A stretch of 64,000 bases of DNA, taken from Mixta sp. Marseille-Q2659. Its GTDB lineage: Bacteria > Pseudomonadota > Gammaproteobacteria > Enterobacterales > Enterobacteriaceae. The DNA lies in assembly GCF_940807255.1 (NCBI RefSeq), contig NZ_CALNWY010000005.1, positions 144,788 to 208,787 on the forward strand, written 5' to 3'. The translations under genes and the position numbers were made by a program. A model generated the notes under the pieces. That model did not search any database. It was not told the DNA's origin and saw only the letters and a program-made list of their open reading frames with translations. This document shows, one piece after another, positions 8,554 through 17,796 of this stretch. Position 1 is the stretch's first letter. Every line of letters begins with the position of its first letter.

Positions 8554-9513
8554 ATGTCATATATCATTCTTCATGCTCTCGCCCCGATTTTCATCATTAT
8601 GCTGTTAGGCTTTTGGGCCGGTAAGGCAAAAATGGTGGATAACAAGAACGTTGCTTTACTGAATATTTTCGTGATGGACTTTGCCCTGCCGGCGGCGCTG
8701 TTTAGCGCGACGGTACAGACGCCGTGGAGCGGCATCGTCGAACAGATGCCGTTGGTGGTGGTATTAACGCTGGCGATGTGGATCACCTACGCCGCCCTCT
8801 ACTTTATTTGCATTAAGTGGTTCCATAAGTCGCCGCAGGATGCCGCGGTGCTGACGCTTACCGTCGCGCTGCCGAACTATGCCGCGCTGGGGCTGCCGAT
8901 CCTCGGTAGCGTACTGGGCGAAAGCGGCAGCACTTCGCTGTCGGTGGCGGTCTCTATCGCCTGCGGTTCCGTGCTGATGACGCCGTTCTGCCTGCTGATT
9001 CTGGAACGTGAAAAAGCGCGCGAGGCGGGAACTGCGCAGGGTTCTTCGCTGACCATGCTGCCGGTGCTGATGTGGCGTTCGGTGAAAAAACCGATCGTAT
9101 GGGGCCCGCTGCTGGGCGTGGTGCTGTCGGCGCTGGGCATTCATATGCCGGATCTGGTGCTGACAGCGATTAAACCGCTGGGCCTGGCCGCCACCGCCGC
9201 CGCGCTGTTCCTGACCGGCCTGATCCTGTCCGCGCGTCAGCTGAAGCTGAATGGCGTAGTCGCGCTCTCCAGTCTTACTAAAATGATCATTCAACCGTTT
9301 ATTGCCTGGGGGCTGGTGCTGATGATGGGCCTGCACGGTTCGCTGGCGATTACCGCTATCCTGATGATTGCGCTGTCAGCCGGCTTCTTCGGCGTAGTAT
9401 TCGGCAACCGTTTCGGCGTGCAGTCGCCTGATGCGGAAGCTGCCTTGCTGATCAGTTCAGTGCTATGTATTGTCACCTTGCCGTTATTTATCTCTCTGAC
9501 CGCAGGAATGTAA
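8554..9513 (+). CDS. mdcF: Malonate transporter, AEC family
   Basis: 319 residues with about ten hydrophobic segments, two halves of five as in auxin-efflux-carrier (AEC) proteins. The opening LHALAPIFIIMLLGFWAGK and the internal NYAALGLPILGSVLGE are typical. Position within mdcABCDEFGH matches Klebsiella MdcF, a predicted malonate carrier of the inner membrane. The ATG at 8554 follows CAGGTGG; six extra residues from 8536 are unlikely. mdcG follows after three bases. Confidence 0.9.
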   Translation: MSYIILHALAPIFIIMLLGFWAGKAKMVDNKNVALLNIFVMDFALPAALFSATVQTPWSGIVEQMPLVVVLTLAMWITYAALYFICIKWFHKSPQDAAVLTLTVALPNYAALGLPILGSVLGESGSTSLSVAVSIACGSVLMTPFCLLILEREKAREAGTAQGSSLTMLPVLMWRSVKKPIVWGPLLGVVLSALGIHMPDLVLTAIKPLGLAATAAALFLTGLILSARQLKLNGVVALSSLTKMIIQPFIAWGLVLMMGLHGSLAITAILMIALSAGFFGVVFGNRFGVQSPDAEAALLISSVLCIVTLPLFISLTAGM

Positions 9514-9516
9514 TTG

Positions 9517-10140
9517 ATGTTACCGCGACCCCACGACCTAATCTGGCTTAACGATCCCCAGGCATTACAGGGCGAGTTGCCCGACTGGGTGGCGCAGCAG
9601 TGGCGGCCCGCGCTGCCGCTGGTGGTGCGCCGCGATACGCACCCTGCCGGATTGATCGCCGTGGGAATACGCGGCCTGGGACGCGAACGCCGCGCCGCCG
9701 CCTGGCTGCCCGCAACGGCGATAGCGCGGCGCGTGACGCCGGAATCGCTGGTGGATCTGCCGCAGCTGTTGCGTTCGGCGTTCGTCTCACAACAGCCGGT
9801 ACAGGCGACTATCCTGCTGGCGCAGCAGTCATGGCCCTGGGCCTGGGGCGTGACCGGCAGCTGCGGTTACGCGCTGGCGACCGAGGTGCCGGTTATGCAC
9901 AGCGGCAGCGATCTCGATCTGCTGATTCGCGCGCCGCAGCCGTTGCCGCCGCAGGCCTTCAGCCGCTGGCAGCAGGCGATCGAACGTCTGCCGTGTCGGG
10001 CCGATACCCAGGTGGAAACGCCCAACGGCGCTTTTGCGCTTAACGAGTGGCTGCGCGACGGACGGGCGCTGTTAAAAACCAACCGGGGGCCGCGGCTGGT
10101 CAGCGATCCCTGGCAGGCTGAAATGGAGGAGTCAGACTGA
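9517..10140 (+). CDS. mdcG: Phosphoribosyl-dephospho-CoA transferase (holo-ACP synthase)
   Basis: 207 residues. MdcG transfers the phosphoribosyl-dephospho-CoA group from the MdcB product to S25 of MdcC. The nucleotidyltransferase signature is visible at HSGSDLDLLIR, where the two aspartates would hold metal. Conserved family start RPHDLIWL. Start at 9517 has AGGA 10 bases upstream. The TGA shares its last base with the mdcH ATG (TGATG), so the two are coupled. Confidence 0.92.
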   Translation: MLPRPHDLIWLNDPQALQGELPDWVAQQWRPALPLVVRRDTHPAGLIAVGIRGLGRERRAAAWLPATAIARRVTPESLVDLPQLLRSAFVSQQPVQATILLAQQSWPWAWGVTGSCGYALATEVPVMHSGSDLDLLIRAPQPLPPQAFSRWQQAIERLPCRADTQVETPNGAFALNEWLRDGRALLKTNRGPRLVSDPWQAEMEESD

Positions 10141-11042
10141 TGAAAATACTGTTTATGTTTCCCGGTCAGGGGCCGCAGCGTCCAGGCATGCTGCAGGGAT
10201 TGCCGGACGGCGAACGCGTGCTGCAGGAAGCCAGCGCGGCGCTGAATGAAGATGCTGCAAAGCTCGACAGCAGCGACGCCCTGCAACATACCCGCGCCGT
10301 GCAGCTTTGCCTGCTGATTTCCGGCATCGCCTGGGTGCGCGAGCTGGCGCGCCAGGGTCTGGAGCCGGATATGGTCAGCGGACTCTCTATCGGCGCTTTT
10401 CCGGCGGCGGTCGCGGCGGGCGCGCTGGAATTTAGCGATGCGCTGCGGCTGGTGGCGTTGCGCGGCGATCTGATGGAGCAGGCTTATCCGTCCGGCTACG
10501 GTTTAACGGCCATTACCGGCCTGCGCCAAAGTCAGCTGGAGCCGCTGCTCGGCGACTGCTACCTGGCGAATATCAACGCCGCGCAGCAGATGGTGATTGC
10601 CGGCAGCGATGCCGCGATGCAGCAGGTCGCACAGCGGGCGGTGGCGATCGGCGCACAGAAAATTCACCGGCTGGCAGTCAGCGTGCCTTCCCATTGCGCC
10701 TTGCTGGATGAACCGGCGCAAAAACTGGCGCAGGCCTTTGCCGGCGTGACGCTAACGCGCCCGCGCTGTGCTTATCTCAGCGGCAGCAGCGCGCGTGTCC
10801 TGTTTCAACCCGCGCAGATCGCTGACGATCTGGCGATGAATATGGCGCGCACGGTGCGCTGGCATGAAGCGATGGAGGCGGCCAGCGAGCGCGATGTCGG
10901 CCTGGCGCTGGAGATGCCGCCGGGCGCGGTGCTGACCGGCCTGGCGCGCGAGCCGCTGACGCGAGGCGATGCCCTGTCGCTGGATCAGGCGGGCCTGCCG
11001 CTGGCGCTCAGGCTGGCGGCCCAGGCGCGCGACCAGCGCTGA
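10140..11042 (+). CDS. mdcH: Malonyl-CoA:ACP transacylase of malonate decarboxylase
   Basis: 300 residues, FabD-like acyltransferase. It primes the carrier by loading malonyl onto holo-MdcC. Visible motifs: MFPGQGPQRPGM at the N-terminus; the nucleophile S83 in GLSIGAF; an active-site histidine in VPSHCALL at about residue 182. The usual arginine motif region is NINAAQQMVIAG. It is the last gene of the mdc operon and is convergent with mdcR, 72 bases apart. Confidence 0.93.
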   Translation: MKILFMFPGQGPQRPGMLQGLPDGERVLQEASAALNEDAAKLDSSDALQHTRAVQLCLLISGIAWVRELARQGLEPDMVSGLSIGAFPAAVAAGALEFSDALRLVALRGDLMEQAYPSGYGLTAITGLRQSQLEPLLGDCYLANINAAQQMVIAGSDAAMQQVAQRAVAIGAQKIHRLAVSVPSHCALLDEPAQKLAQAFAGVTLTRPRCAYLSGSSARVLFQPAQIADDLAMNMARTVRWHEAMEAASERDVGLALEMPPGAVLTGLAREPLTRGDALSLDQAGLPLALRLAAQARDQR

Positions 11043-11045
11043 CGC

Positions 11046-11112
11046 TCTGGCTGCGGCGTCCGGCGCCCTGTCGCCAGCATCGGAACAGGGTGTCTGGCTG
11101 CGGTGTCCGGCG
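11046..11112. repeat. Pair of 20-bp direct repeats between mdcH and mdcR
   Basis: TCTGGCTGCGGYGTCCGGCG occurs at 11046-11065 (Y=C) and 11093-11112 (Y=T), one mismatch, start-to-start distance 47 bases, filling most of the gap between the convergent genes. No hairpin terminator is evident there, so the repeat may be a local duplication. Confidence 0.7.
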
Positions 11113-11114
11113 TT

Positions 11115-12053
11115 CTACTGTTGCTCCGCCGCCAACGCAATGGTCTCGCGCGCGTACATTCGGCCTTCCGCGACCAGCGCCAGCAGATTAGGATCGTGTT
11201 CGCGATTGCGGTCAAACACGATAGCGATCTGCTGGCGCATCTGATAAGGCTCCGAGAGTGGCAACAGCTGCACGCTGTTTTCATAAACCCGCCGCATGCG
11301 GCCCGGCACCAGCGCATAGCCGACGCCCGTCTGCACCAGACTCAACATCGAAAAAATATCATTAACCCGCATCACAATGTTGGCATCGAATCCGGCCACG
11401 CCGAACGCTTCCTGGAAACCGTGAAAGGTGGCAAATCCTTCCGCCAGCGAAACGAACTTCTGCTGACGATAGTCGCGCAGATCGGCGCTGGGGCCGGTGC
11501 CCAGCAGCGCATCGGTGGGCGCGGCGAGAAAAATATTATCTTCAAACAGCGGCAGCACCTCATGACGCCGCCGATCGATCTGGCTGTCGGTCACCGACAG
11601 CAGAATCGCATCCAGCTCGCCGAGCTGAAGCTTTTCCAGCAGCAGCTGGTTAGAGCCCATAGTGAGATCCAGCTCCAGTTCAGGGCGGCGCAGCTTCATG
11701 CCCATAATCAGGCGCGGCACGGTCTCCATCGTTAGCGAGTAGAGCGTGCCGATACGCATCCGTTTCTGTCCGAGGCCAGCCTTCTGGCGCGCATCGGCGA
11801 TCCCTTTCGCCATCACCTCGACTGCATCCTGCGCATATTCGCGCAGCGTATGGGCGGCGGCCAGCGGCTTCAGGCTGCGGCCCTGATGAATAAACAGCGG
11901 GCAGCGGACATTTTCTTCCAGCGTATGCAGGGCGCGGTGGACGCTGACACTGCTCAGATCCAACTGCTCGGCGGTGCGCGCAATATTGCCGCTGGCCATA
12001 AAAGCGAGAAAAATTTCCAGCTTGCGGAAGCTAATATCAGCATCGATTTTCAT
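11115..12053 (-). CDS. mdcR: LysR-type regulator of malonate utilisation
   Basis: 312 residues: LysR winged HTH at about 8-68 (RKLEIFLAFMASGNIARTAE, then LSSVSVHRALHTLEENVRCP) followed by a periplasmic-binding-like effector domain. MdcR in Klebsiella activates the mdc operon with malonate as inducer. Here it is convergent at the 3' end of the operon, so it cannot share the mdcA promoter and must act on it from a distance of 8 kb in the genome (as a diffusible protein). Assignment rests on position and family. Confidence 0.85.
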   Translation of the reverse strand: MKIDADISFRKLEIFLAFMASGNIARTAEQLDLSSVSVHRALHTLEENVRCPLFIHQGRSLKPLAAAHTLREYAQDAVEVMAKGIADARQKAGLGQKRMRIGTLYSLTMETVPRLIMGMKLRRPELELDLTMGSNQLLLEKLQLGELDAILLSVTDSQIDRRRHEVLPLFEDNIFLAAPTDALLGTGPSADLRDYRQQKFVSLAEGFATFHGFQEAFGVAGFDANIVMRVNDIFSMLSLVQTGVGYALVPGRMRRVYENSVQLLPLSEPYQMRQQIAIVFDRNREHDPNLLALVAEGRMYARETIALAAEQQ

Positions 12054-12149
12054 GCGTTGCCCTGTCTGGTTAAGCGGTTAGTAAAAGCATAACCCGTTTA
12101 GCCGACAAGATTTTTGATTTTCCAGGGGAAGCAGGGGCAGAAAGAGAAC

Positions 12150-12169
12150 GCCCGGCGCGCTGGCCGGGC
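12150..12169. terminator. Hairpin downstream of permease gene
   Basis: GCCCGGC (12150-12156), loop GCGCTG, GCCGGGC (12163-12169). It lies between the permease stop (12188) and mdcR. On the minus strand it is followed by a T/C-rich stretch (GTTCTCTTTC), so it may terminate the gabT-gabD-permease transcript. Confidence 0.5.
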
Positions 12170-12187
12170 AGGGCGGAAGGCGGGAAA

Positions 12188-13435
12188 TCACCAGCCGGAA
12201 GGCAACAGATTAAACAGCGAGGCGATGGCGTAGAGGGCGCTGGCCAGGTAGATCAGCACAATCACGCTTTTGATCAGCGGATGCGTCAGCCAGCGACGGC
12301 ACTGCCAGCGCGGTTGCGTATCGCCCTGTTTGCGGGCGTTTTGCAAAATCAGCATCGGCATAATCGACAGCACCACGCCGCTGAAAACGCCGGCGATATA
12401 GAGCGCATTCACAAAGGAAACCAACCCGCTGTAGGCCAGCGCAAACGGCGGCGCGACTACCAGCAGCATCGCCAGCATACGCTGACGCGCCGCGCTATCG
12501 ACCTGCCAGTTAAAGCGATCGCCGATATTGGTCAGCAGGCTGCCGCCCAGCCCCCAGTAGGAGGTGAGCATGGCGAACAGGGCAAAAATATTGGCGGAGA
12601 AAAAGGCCCAGTTGCCCAGCGCCTCGCCCCAGCTCAGCGTTGCCACTTCCGAAACGTTAGCCAGCCCGTTAAGCGCAATTACCGACAGCGGCACCATCGC
12701 CAACAGTAAAAAGGTGATGCCCATACCGGTAATAATCGCTTTCGGCAGCTGCTCCGGCTTATTGCTGAAGCCGCGCGCCATCTCCGGCACGATATACTGC
12801 GCCGAGAAGCAAAACACCACCACGTTAAACACCGGGATCATATAGAGCCAGTTGCCCTCCAGCAGATGGGCAAGGTGGGTTTCCGGCTGCAGGAAGGTGG
12901 CGGCGAACAGCAGCACCAGCATCGCCACCATACAGATGCAGATTACTTTTTCGCTGCGGCCAATTGCCTTCAGGCCAAACCACAGTACGCCGGCGGCCGG
13001 CAGGAAAAACAGCACGCTGCCCAGCGACGGCGGCAGGCCGAGCAGTGATTGCAACAGCCGACCGCTGCCGCTCATATAAGCGGTCAACGCGCCCAGTGAG
13101 TTCACGCATACCGAGGCGAACATCAGCCAGCTGCCCGTGCGGCCCACATAGCGCCGCGCCAGCCCGCTTAGCTGAAGATGCGCACGGGTGCGCAGCGTCG
13201 CTTCCGCCACATACAGCATGGTCACGGTGGTAAACAGTCCCACTACCACCAGCCAGAACAGCAGCGGCATAAAGCCCGCCTTGCGCGCCGCGAAGGCGAT
13301 AGAGAGGACGCCTGCACCAATATTGGTGCCGACGATCATCGCCACGCCTTCAACAAAGCTAAGCGGTTTGGCATTAACGACGGCGCGTACATCGCCGGTG
13401 GCGGCGCGCGCGGGCCAGGATGTTTCGTATGACAT
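12188..13435 (-). CDS. HAAAP-type amino acid permease
   Basis: 415 residues with about 11 membrane segments. The first segment VEGVAMIVGTNIGAGVLSIA resembles the TyrP/Mtr/SdaC (hydroxy/aromatic amino acid) family and APC-superfamily permeases in general, which are proton symporters of the inner membrane. It is the last gene of a three-gene operon with the dehydrogenase and aminotransferase (18-base gap after the dehydrogenase), so its substrate is probably an omega-amino acid such as GABA or 5-aminovalerate rather than an aromatic one. That substrate call is inference from the neighbours. Confidence 0.75.
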   Translation of the reverse strand: MSYETSWPARAATGDVRAVVNAKPLSFVEGVAMIVGTNIGAGVLSIAFAARKAGFMPLLFWLVVVGLFTTVTMLYVAEATLRTRAHLQLSGLARRYVGRTGSWLMFASVCVNSLGALTAYMSGSGRLLQSLLGLPPSLGSVLFFLPAAGVLWFGLKAIGRSEKVICICMVAMLVLLFAATFLQPETHLAHLLEGNWLYMIPVFNVVVFCFSAQYIVPEMARGFSNKPEQLPKAIITGMGITFLLLAMVPLSVIALNGLANVSEVATLSWGEALGNWAFFSANIFALFAMLTSYWGLGGSLLTNIGDRFNWQVDSAARQRMLAMLLVVAPPFALAYSGLVSFVNALYIAGVFSGVVLSIMPMLILQNARKQGDTQPRWQCRRWLTHPLIKSVIVLIYLASALYAIASLFNLLPSGW

Positions 13436-13453
13436 AAATGCTCCTTAGTGCCG

Positions 13454-14908
13454 TCAGGCGCCCGGTGAAGAGATGTCCATACAGAGATATTTGCTTTCCA
13501 GATATTCATCGATGCCCGCCTGCGATCCCTCGCGGCCCAGACCAGAGTGTTTAATGCCGCCGAACGGCGCGATTTCATTGGAGATCTGCCCGGTATTGAC
13601 GCCCACCATGCCGTATTCCAGCGCTTCGCTGACGCGCCACTGACGAGCGGCATTTTGCGTAAACAGGTAAGCGGCCAGGCCAAACTCGGTATCGTTAGCC
13701 ATGGCGATCGCCTCGGCCTCGTCGCTGAAGCGGAACAGTGGCGCCAGCGGGCCGAAAGTTTCTTCCCGCGCTACGCGCATCTCCTGCGTCACTTCCGTCA
13801 ATACCGTCGGCTGGAAGAAGGTGCCGCCGCGCGCGTCGCGTCCGCCGCCGAGACGCAGCGTGGCGCCTTTAGCGCGCGCGTCGTCGATATGGCTCAGCAC
13901 TTTGGCAATGGCGGCATCGTCAATCAGCGGCCCTTGCGTGACGCCAGCCTGGCGGCCGTCGCCTACCTGCAGCTGACTGACCGCCTGCGTCAGGCGCTCG
14001 CTTAACGCTTCATAGATACCGTTCTGCACATAGATGCGGTTGGCGCAGACGCAGGTCTGGCCGCTGTTGCGGAATTTGCTGAGCATAATGCCCTGCACCG
14101 CCTGTTCCAGATCCGCATCGTCAAACACCAGCACCGGCGCGTTGCCGCCCAGCTCCAGCGACAGCTTTTTCACCGTCGGCGCGCACTGCGCCATCAGCAG
14201 ACGTCCCACCTCCGTCGAGCCAGTAAAGCTCAGCTTGCGCACCGTATCGCTGGCGCACAGCGCCTGGCCGACATTCACCGCATCGCCGCAGAGGATCAGC
14301 AGCAGATCGGCGGGCAGGCCCGCTTCGGCAGCCAGCACCGCCAGCGCATAGGCGGTCAGCGGCGTCTGTTCGGCGGGCTTAACCAGCATCGAGCAACCGG
14401 CAGCCAGCGCGGGCGCGACTTTGCGTGTAATCATCGCGGCGGGGAAATTCCACGGCGTAATGGCGGCGCAAACGCCCACCGGCTGCTTAATTACCAGCAG
14501 GCGCTGCTGCGGCAGCGCGGAGGGCAGGATCGCGCCGTCGGTGCGGCGTGCCTGCTCGGCGAACCAGCGAATAAATGAAGCGGCGTAGCCGATCTCGCCG
14601 CGCGCTTCTGCCAGCGGCTTGCCCTGTTCGGCGGTCAGCAGCTGCGCCAGCGCCTCCTGCCGTTGCAAAATTAGCTGATACCAGTTCAACAGCACGTCGG
14701 CGCGGGCGGCGGCGGTTTGACGCTGCCACTGGCGCTGTGCGGCGGCGGAACGGGCGATGGCCGCGTTTACCGCATTAGCATCGTACGTTTTCACCCAGGC
14801 CAGCGATTCGCCGTTGGCCGCATCGGTAACCGCCAGCCAGCTATCATTTTGCGGCGTCAGGCTGACATCGGGATGATCGAGCAGGGCGTCGGACTGTGCG
14901 TTAATCAT
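13454..14908 (-). CDS. gabD: Succinate-semialdehyde (or glutarate-semialdehyde) dehydrogenase
   Basis: 484 residues, aldehyde dehydrogenase superfamily, GabD subfamily. Visible: AITPWNFPAAMITRKVAPAL (cofactor-binding asparagine), LSFTGSTEVGRLLM, the catalytic glutamate in LELGGNAPVLVF and the catalytic cysteine in NSGQTCVCANRIYVQ. It oxidises succinate semialdehyde to succinate with NAD(P)+. The ATG overlaps the aminotransferase stop by four bases (ATGA), showing coupled expression. A related C5 substrate (glutarate semialdehyde from lysine or cadaverine breakdown) is possible; sequence alone does not decide. Confidence 0.88.
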   Translation of the reverse strand: MINAQSDALLDHPDVSLTPQNDSWLAVTDAANGESLAWVKTYDANAVNAAIARSAAAQRQWQRQTAAARADVLLNWYQLILQRQEALAQLLTAEQGKPLAEARGEIGYAASFIRWFAEQARRTDGAILPSALPQQRLLVIKQPVGVCAAITPWNFPAAMITRKVAPALAAGCSMLVKPAEQTPLTAYALAVLAAEAGLPADLLLILCGDAVNVGQALCASDTVRKLSFTGSTEVGRLLMAQCAPTVKKLSLELGGNAPVLVFDDADLEQAVQGIMLSKFRNSGQTCVCANRIYVQNGIYEALSERLTQAVSQLQVGDGRQAGVTQGPLIDDAAIAKVLSHIDDARAKGATLRLGGGRDARGGTFFQPTVLTEVTQEMRVAREETFGPLAPLFRFSDEAEAIAMANDTEFGLAAYLFTQNAARQWRVSEALEYGMVGVNTGQISNEIAPFGGIKHSGLGREGSQAGIDEYLESKYLCMDISSPGA

Positions 14909-16179
14909 GCCTGAGCCTCCAGCGCCTGGCTCAGCAGGGTCAGTGCGCGACGGAAGGTCGGCTCTTCAATGGTGAGCGGATAAAGGAAGCGGATCACGTT
15001 GCCGTGCTGACCGCAGGTAAGCAGCAGCAAACCCTGTTCCATGGCGTGCTGTTGCACCGCGCGCGCCAGCGCCGCATCGGGCTTGCCGTCGGCATCGTTA
15101 AATTCAGCGGCGATCATCGAACCGCGCGCGCGGATCTCGGCGAGGCCCGGCAGCTTGCGCTGCGCCTGTTGCAGCACTTCGACCAGTTCGGCGCCGAGCT
15201 GATTGGCCCGCTGGCAGAGCTGCTCTTCATCAATAACGTCCAGCACCGCGTGCGCAGCGGCGATCGCCAGCGGGTTACCGGCGTAGGTGCCGCCCAGTCC
15301 GCCTGGCGCGGGCGCATCCATCACCTCGGCTCGCCCGGAAACCGCCGACAGCGGCAGGCCGCCCGCCAGGCTTTTCGCCATGGTGATCAGATCCGCTTTG
15401 ACCGCGTAATGTTCCATCGCAAACAGCTTGCCAGTACGGGCGAAACCGCTCTGTACCTCGTCGGCGATCAGCAGAATGCCGTGCTGGTCACAGCAGGCGC
15501 GCAGACGCTGGAAAAATTCGTCAGGCGCGATATGGAAACCGCCTTCGCCCTGAATTGGCTCCAGCACAATGGCGGCGACATCCTGCGGCGCAATGTCCTG
15601 GGTGAAAATCGCCTCCAGGCTGTTCATCGCGTCATCAACGCTGATGCCGCGCAGCGCGGTTGGATAACGCCCATGGAACACCGAGGCGGGCATCGGGCCG
15701 AAATCGCGCTTATAAGGGGCCACTTTGCCGGTCATCGCCATGGTCATAAAGGTGCGGCCATGAAAGGCGTTGCCGAAGGTGATAATGCCGTGGCGTCCGG
15801 TGCTGGCGCGCGCGATTTTCACCGCGTTTTCTACCGCTTCCGCGCCGGTGGTAAAGAAGGCGGTTTTTACCGGCCCCTCAATCGGTACGCGCTGGTTCAG
15901 ACGCTCCGCCAGCGCGATATAGCTTTCATAGGGCACAATCTGGTAGGCGGTATGGGTAAAGCGTTCCAGCTGTTGCGCTACTGCCGCCATCACTTTCGGA
16001 TGACGATGCCCGGTATTCAGCACTGCAATACCGGCGGCAAAATCGATATACTGGTTGCCTTCCACATCCCACAGACTGGCGTTTTCCGCCCGATCGGCAA
16101 ACCATGGGCACATGACGCCGACGCCGCGCGGCGTCGCCTGCTGTTTGCGATCGTTCAGTGCCGCATTTTTGATGTCCAT
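14905..16179 (-). CDS. gabT: 4-aminobutyrate (or 5-aminovalerate) aminotransferase
   Basis: 424 residues, class III PLP aminotransferase. Motifs: FAAGIAVLNTGHRHPKV, TTGAEAVENAVKIARASTGR, FHGRTFMTMAMTGK, EPIQGEGGFHIAP, DEVQSGFARTGKLFA and the PLP lysine in ITMAKSLAGGLPLS. It moves the amino group of GABA to 2-oxoglutarate, giving succinate semialdehyde for the next gene. First gene of the operon gabT-gabD-permease, divergent from a MocR regulator. The chemistry would also fit 5-aminovalerate. Confidence 0.88.
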   Translation of the reverse strand: MDIKNAALNDRKQQATPRGVGVMCPWFADRAENASLWDVEGNQYIDFAAGIAVLNTGHRHPKVMAAVAQQLERFTHTAYQIVPYESYIALAERLNQRVPIEGPVKTAFFTTGAEAVENAVKIARASTGRHGIITFGNAFHGRTFMTMAMTGKVAPYKRDFGPMPASVFHGRYPTALRGISVDDAMNSLEAIFTQDIAPQDVAAIVLEPIQGEGGFHIAPDEFFQRLRACCDQHGILLIADEVQSGFARTGKLFAMEHYAVKADLITMAKSLAGGLPLSAVSGRAEVMDAPAPGGLGGTYAGNPLAIAAAHAVLDVIDEEQLCQRANQLGAELVEVLQQAQRKLPGLAEIRARGSMIAAEFNDADGKPDAALARAVQQHAMEQGLLLLTCGQHGNVIRFLYPLTIEEPTFRRALTLLSQALEAQA

Positions 16180-16290
16180 AGCGTTACCTCATTGTTATTG
16201 TTTGTTTACAAAAGTTGTGTAATCACGTTTATTTAGCGGTGGGCAAGCCGTAGTGACGAGAGCCATTTCGCAATAACAGGAGGGAGCCAA
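16180..16290. promoter_or_regulatory. Divergent promoter region, gabT operon / MocR regulator
   Basis: 111 bases between divergent starts. GTTATTG (16194-16200) recurs inverted as CAATAAC (16271-16277), and the segment between is rich in TTG/TTT words (GTTTGTTTACAAAAGTTGTG). MocR proteins usually bind spaced direct repeats between divergent genes, so this is the expected operator area. AGGAGGG (16278-16284) is the ribosome-binding site of the regulator. Confidence 0.5.
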
Positions 16291-17796
16291 TTGCACAGCC
16301 TGCATGGAGATCACCTTTTGCAGCGTTTGCAACAGGAAACCGAAGGTGCGCTGCATCAGCGTCTGTTTCGCTGTTTGCGCAGCGCAATCGTGGAAGGCAT
16401 TTTGCCGCCGCACAGCCGTCTGCCCGCGTCACGCGATCTGGCGCGCGAACTAGCGGTGTCGCGCAATACGGTGCTGAACGCCTATGAACATCTGCTGGCG
16501 GAAGGCTATGTGCAGGCGCGTACCGGTAGCGGCACCTGGGTGGCCGCGACGCTGCCGGAAAGCTGTCTGAATGCGCACAGCCAGCCGGTTGCGGCAGCGG
16601 ATATGCCTTTTGCGCCGGTTCGGCTCTCAAAGCGCGGCGCGGCGCTGCTGGGCTACGCCAGCGCTTCGCCGTATCAGTGGGGTGCTTTTGTACCGGGCGT
16701 GCCGGACGTCACCGCTTTTCCCCATGCGCAGTTCAGCCGTATTCAGGCGCGCCTGAACCGTCAGCCGGAGGTTGCCCGTTTGAGCTACAGCAGCGCCGGC
16801 GGCTGTGAGGAGTTGCGCAGCGCGCTGGCTGATTACCTGCGCGTGGCGCGATCGTTGCGCGCCGATGCCGATCAGATCCTGATCACCGAAGGGATCCATC
16901 AGGCGGTGGATCTGGTGTCGCGCCTGTTATGCGACAGCGGGGATCGAGTCTGGATCGAGGAGCCTGGCTACTGGGGCACGCGCAACCTGCTGCGGATTAA
17001 CGGCCTGAAGCCGGTGCCGATGCGCGTAGACGAAGAGGGTATTGTGCCCGCCACCGATTGCTCCCCGCCGCGGCTGGTTTTTGTTACGCCATCGCACCAG
17101 TATCCGCTGGGCGCGCATTTAAGCCTGGCACGTCGCAGGCAGTTGCTGAGTCTGGCGCGCCAGCACGGTAGCTGGATTGTCGAGGATGATTACGACAGCG
17201 AGTTCCGCTTCTCCGGTCAGCCTTTTCCGGCGTTGCAGGGGCTGGAGCCGGATGCGCCGGTGATCTATATGGGCACCTTCAGTAAGACGCTCTATCCGGC
17301 GTTGCGCATCGGTTATCTGGTGGTGCCGAAAGCACTGGTGCAGCCGCTGCGTATTGCGGCGGCGGAACTCTATCGCGGCGGCCATCTGCTGATCCAGCGG
17401 GCGCTGGCGGAGTTTATTCGCGAAGGGCATTACGTGGCGCATATTCGCCGTATGCGTCTGCTGTACGGCAAACGGCGTGCCTTTCTGATCGGGCTGATTC
17501 AGCGCTATCTCGGCGATGATTTTTTACGTGAATTCAACCACGAAGCGGGTTTACATCTGGTTCTTAACCTGCCGATGAACTGTGACGATGTGGCCATTGC
17601 CGCCTCCGCCCATCAGCGCGGTGTCAGGGTGCGGCCGCTGTCGCAATATTATATGCAGGGCCCGACGCGCCGCGGGCTGCTGCTCGGTTTTGCCTGCGTG
17701 GAAGAGAAGAATATGCTGCCCGCCTTTACAACGTTGCGCCAGATCCTGATCGAATTTGGCATTACCCAGGCCGGAAATGTGCATCCACTTCCCTGA
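16291..17796 (+). CDS. MocR-family (GabR/PdxR-like) transcriptional regulator
   Basis: 501 residues. N-terminal GntR winged HTH at about 10-80 (LRSAIVEGILPPHSRLPASR, DLARELAVSRNTVLNAYEHL) joined by a linker to a fold-type I aminotransferase domain with VEDDYDSEFRF and the PLP lysine in MGTFSKTLYPALRIGY. The start is a TTG at 16291: AGGAGGG ends six bases before it, there is no in-frame ATG before the HTH, and the nearby ATG is out of frame. It is divergent from the gabT operon, so it most likely controls it, with PLP or an external aldimine as the effector as in Bacillus GabR. Confidence 0.87.
   Translation: MHSLHGDHLLQRLQQETEGALHQRLFRCLRSAIVEGILPPHSRLPASRDLARELAVSRNTVLNAYEHLLAEGYVQARTGSGTWVAATLPESCLNAHSQPVAAADMPFAPVRLSKRGAALLGYASASPYQWGAFVPGVPDVTAFPHAQFSRIQARLNRQPEVARLSYSSAGGCEELRSALADYLRVARSLRADADQILITEGIHQAVDLVSRLLCDSGDRVWIEEPGYWGTRNLLRINGLKPVPMRVDEEGIVPATDCSPPRLVFVTPSHQYPLGAHLSLARRRQLLSLARQHGSWIVEDDYDSEFRFSGQPFPALQGLEPDAPVIYMGTFSKTLYPALRIGYLVVPKALVQPLRIAAAELYRGGHLLIQRALAEFIREGHYVAHIRRMRLLYGKRRAFLIGLIQRYLGDDFLREFNHEAGLHLVLNLPMNCDDVAIAASAHQRGVRVRPLSQYYMQGPTRRGLLLGFACVEEKNMLPAFTTLRQILIEFGITQAGNVHPLP

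Noticed and set aside
15004..16236. 410-codon plus-strand ORF antisense to gabT
   Set aside because: It is long only because GC-rich genes leave the opposite frame open. The gabT reading has all aminotransferase motifs.
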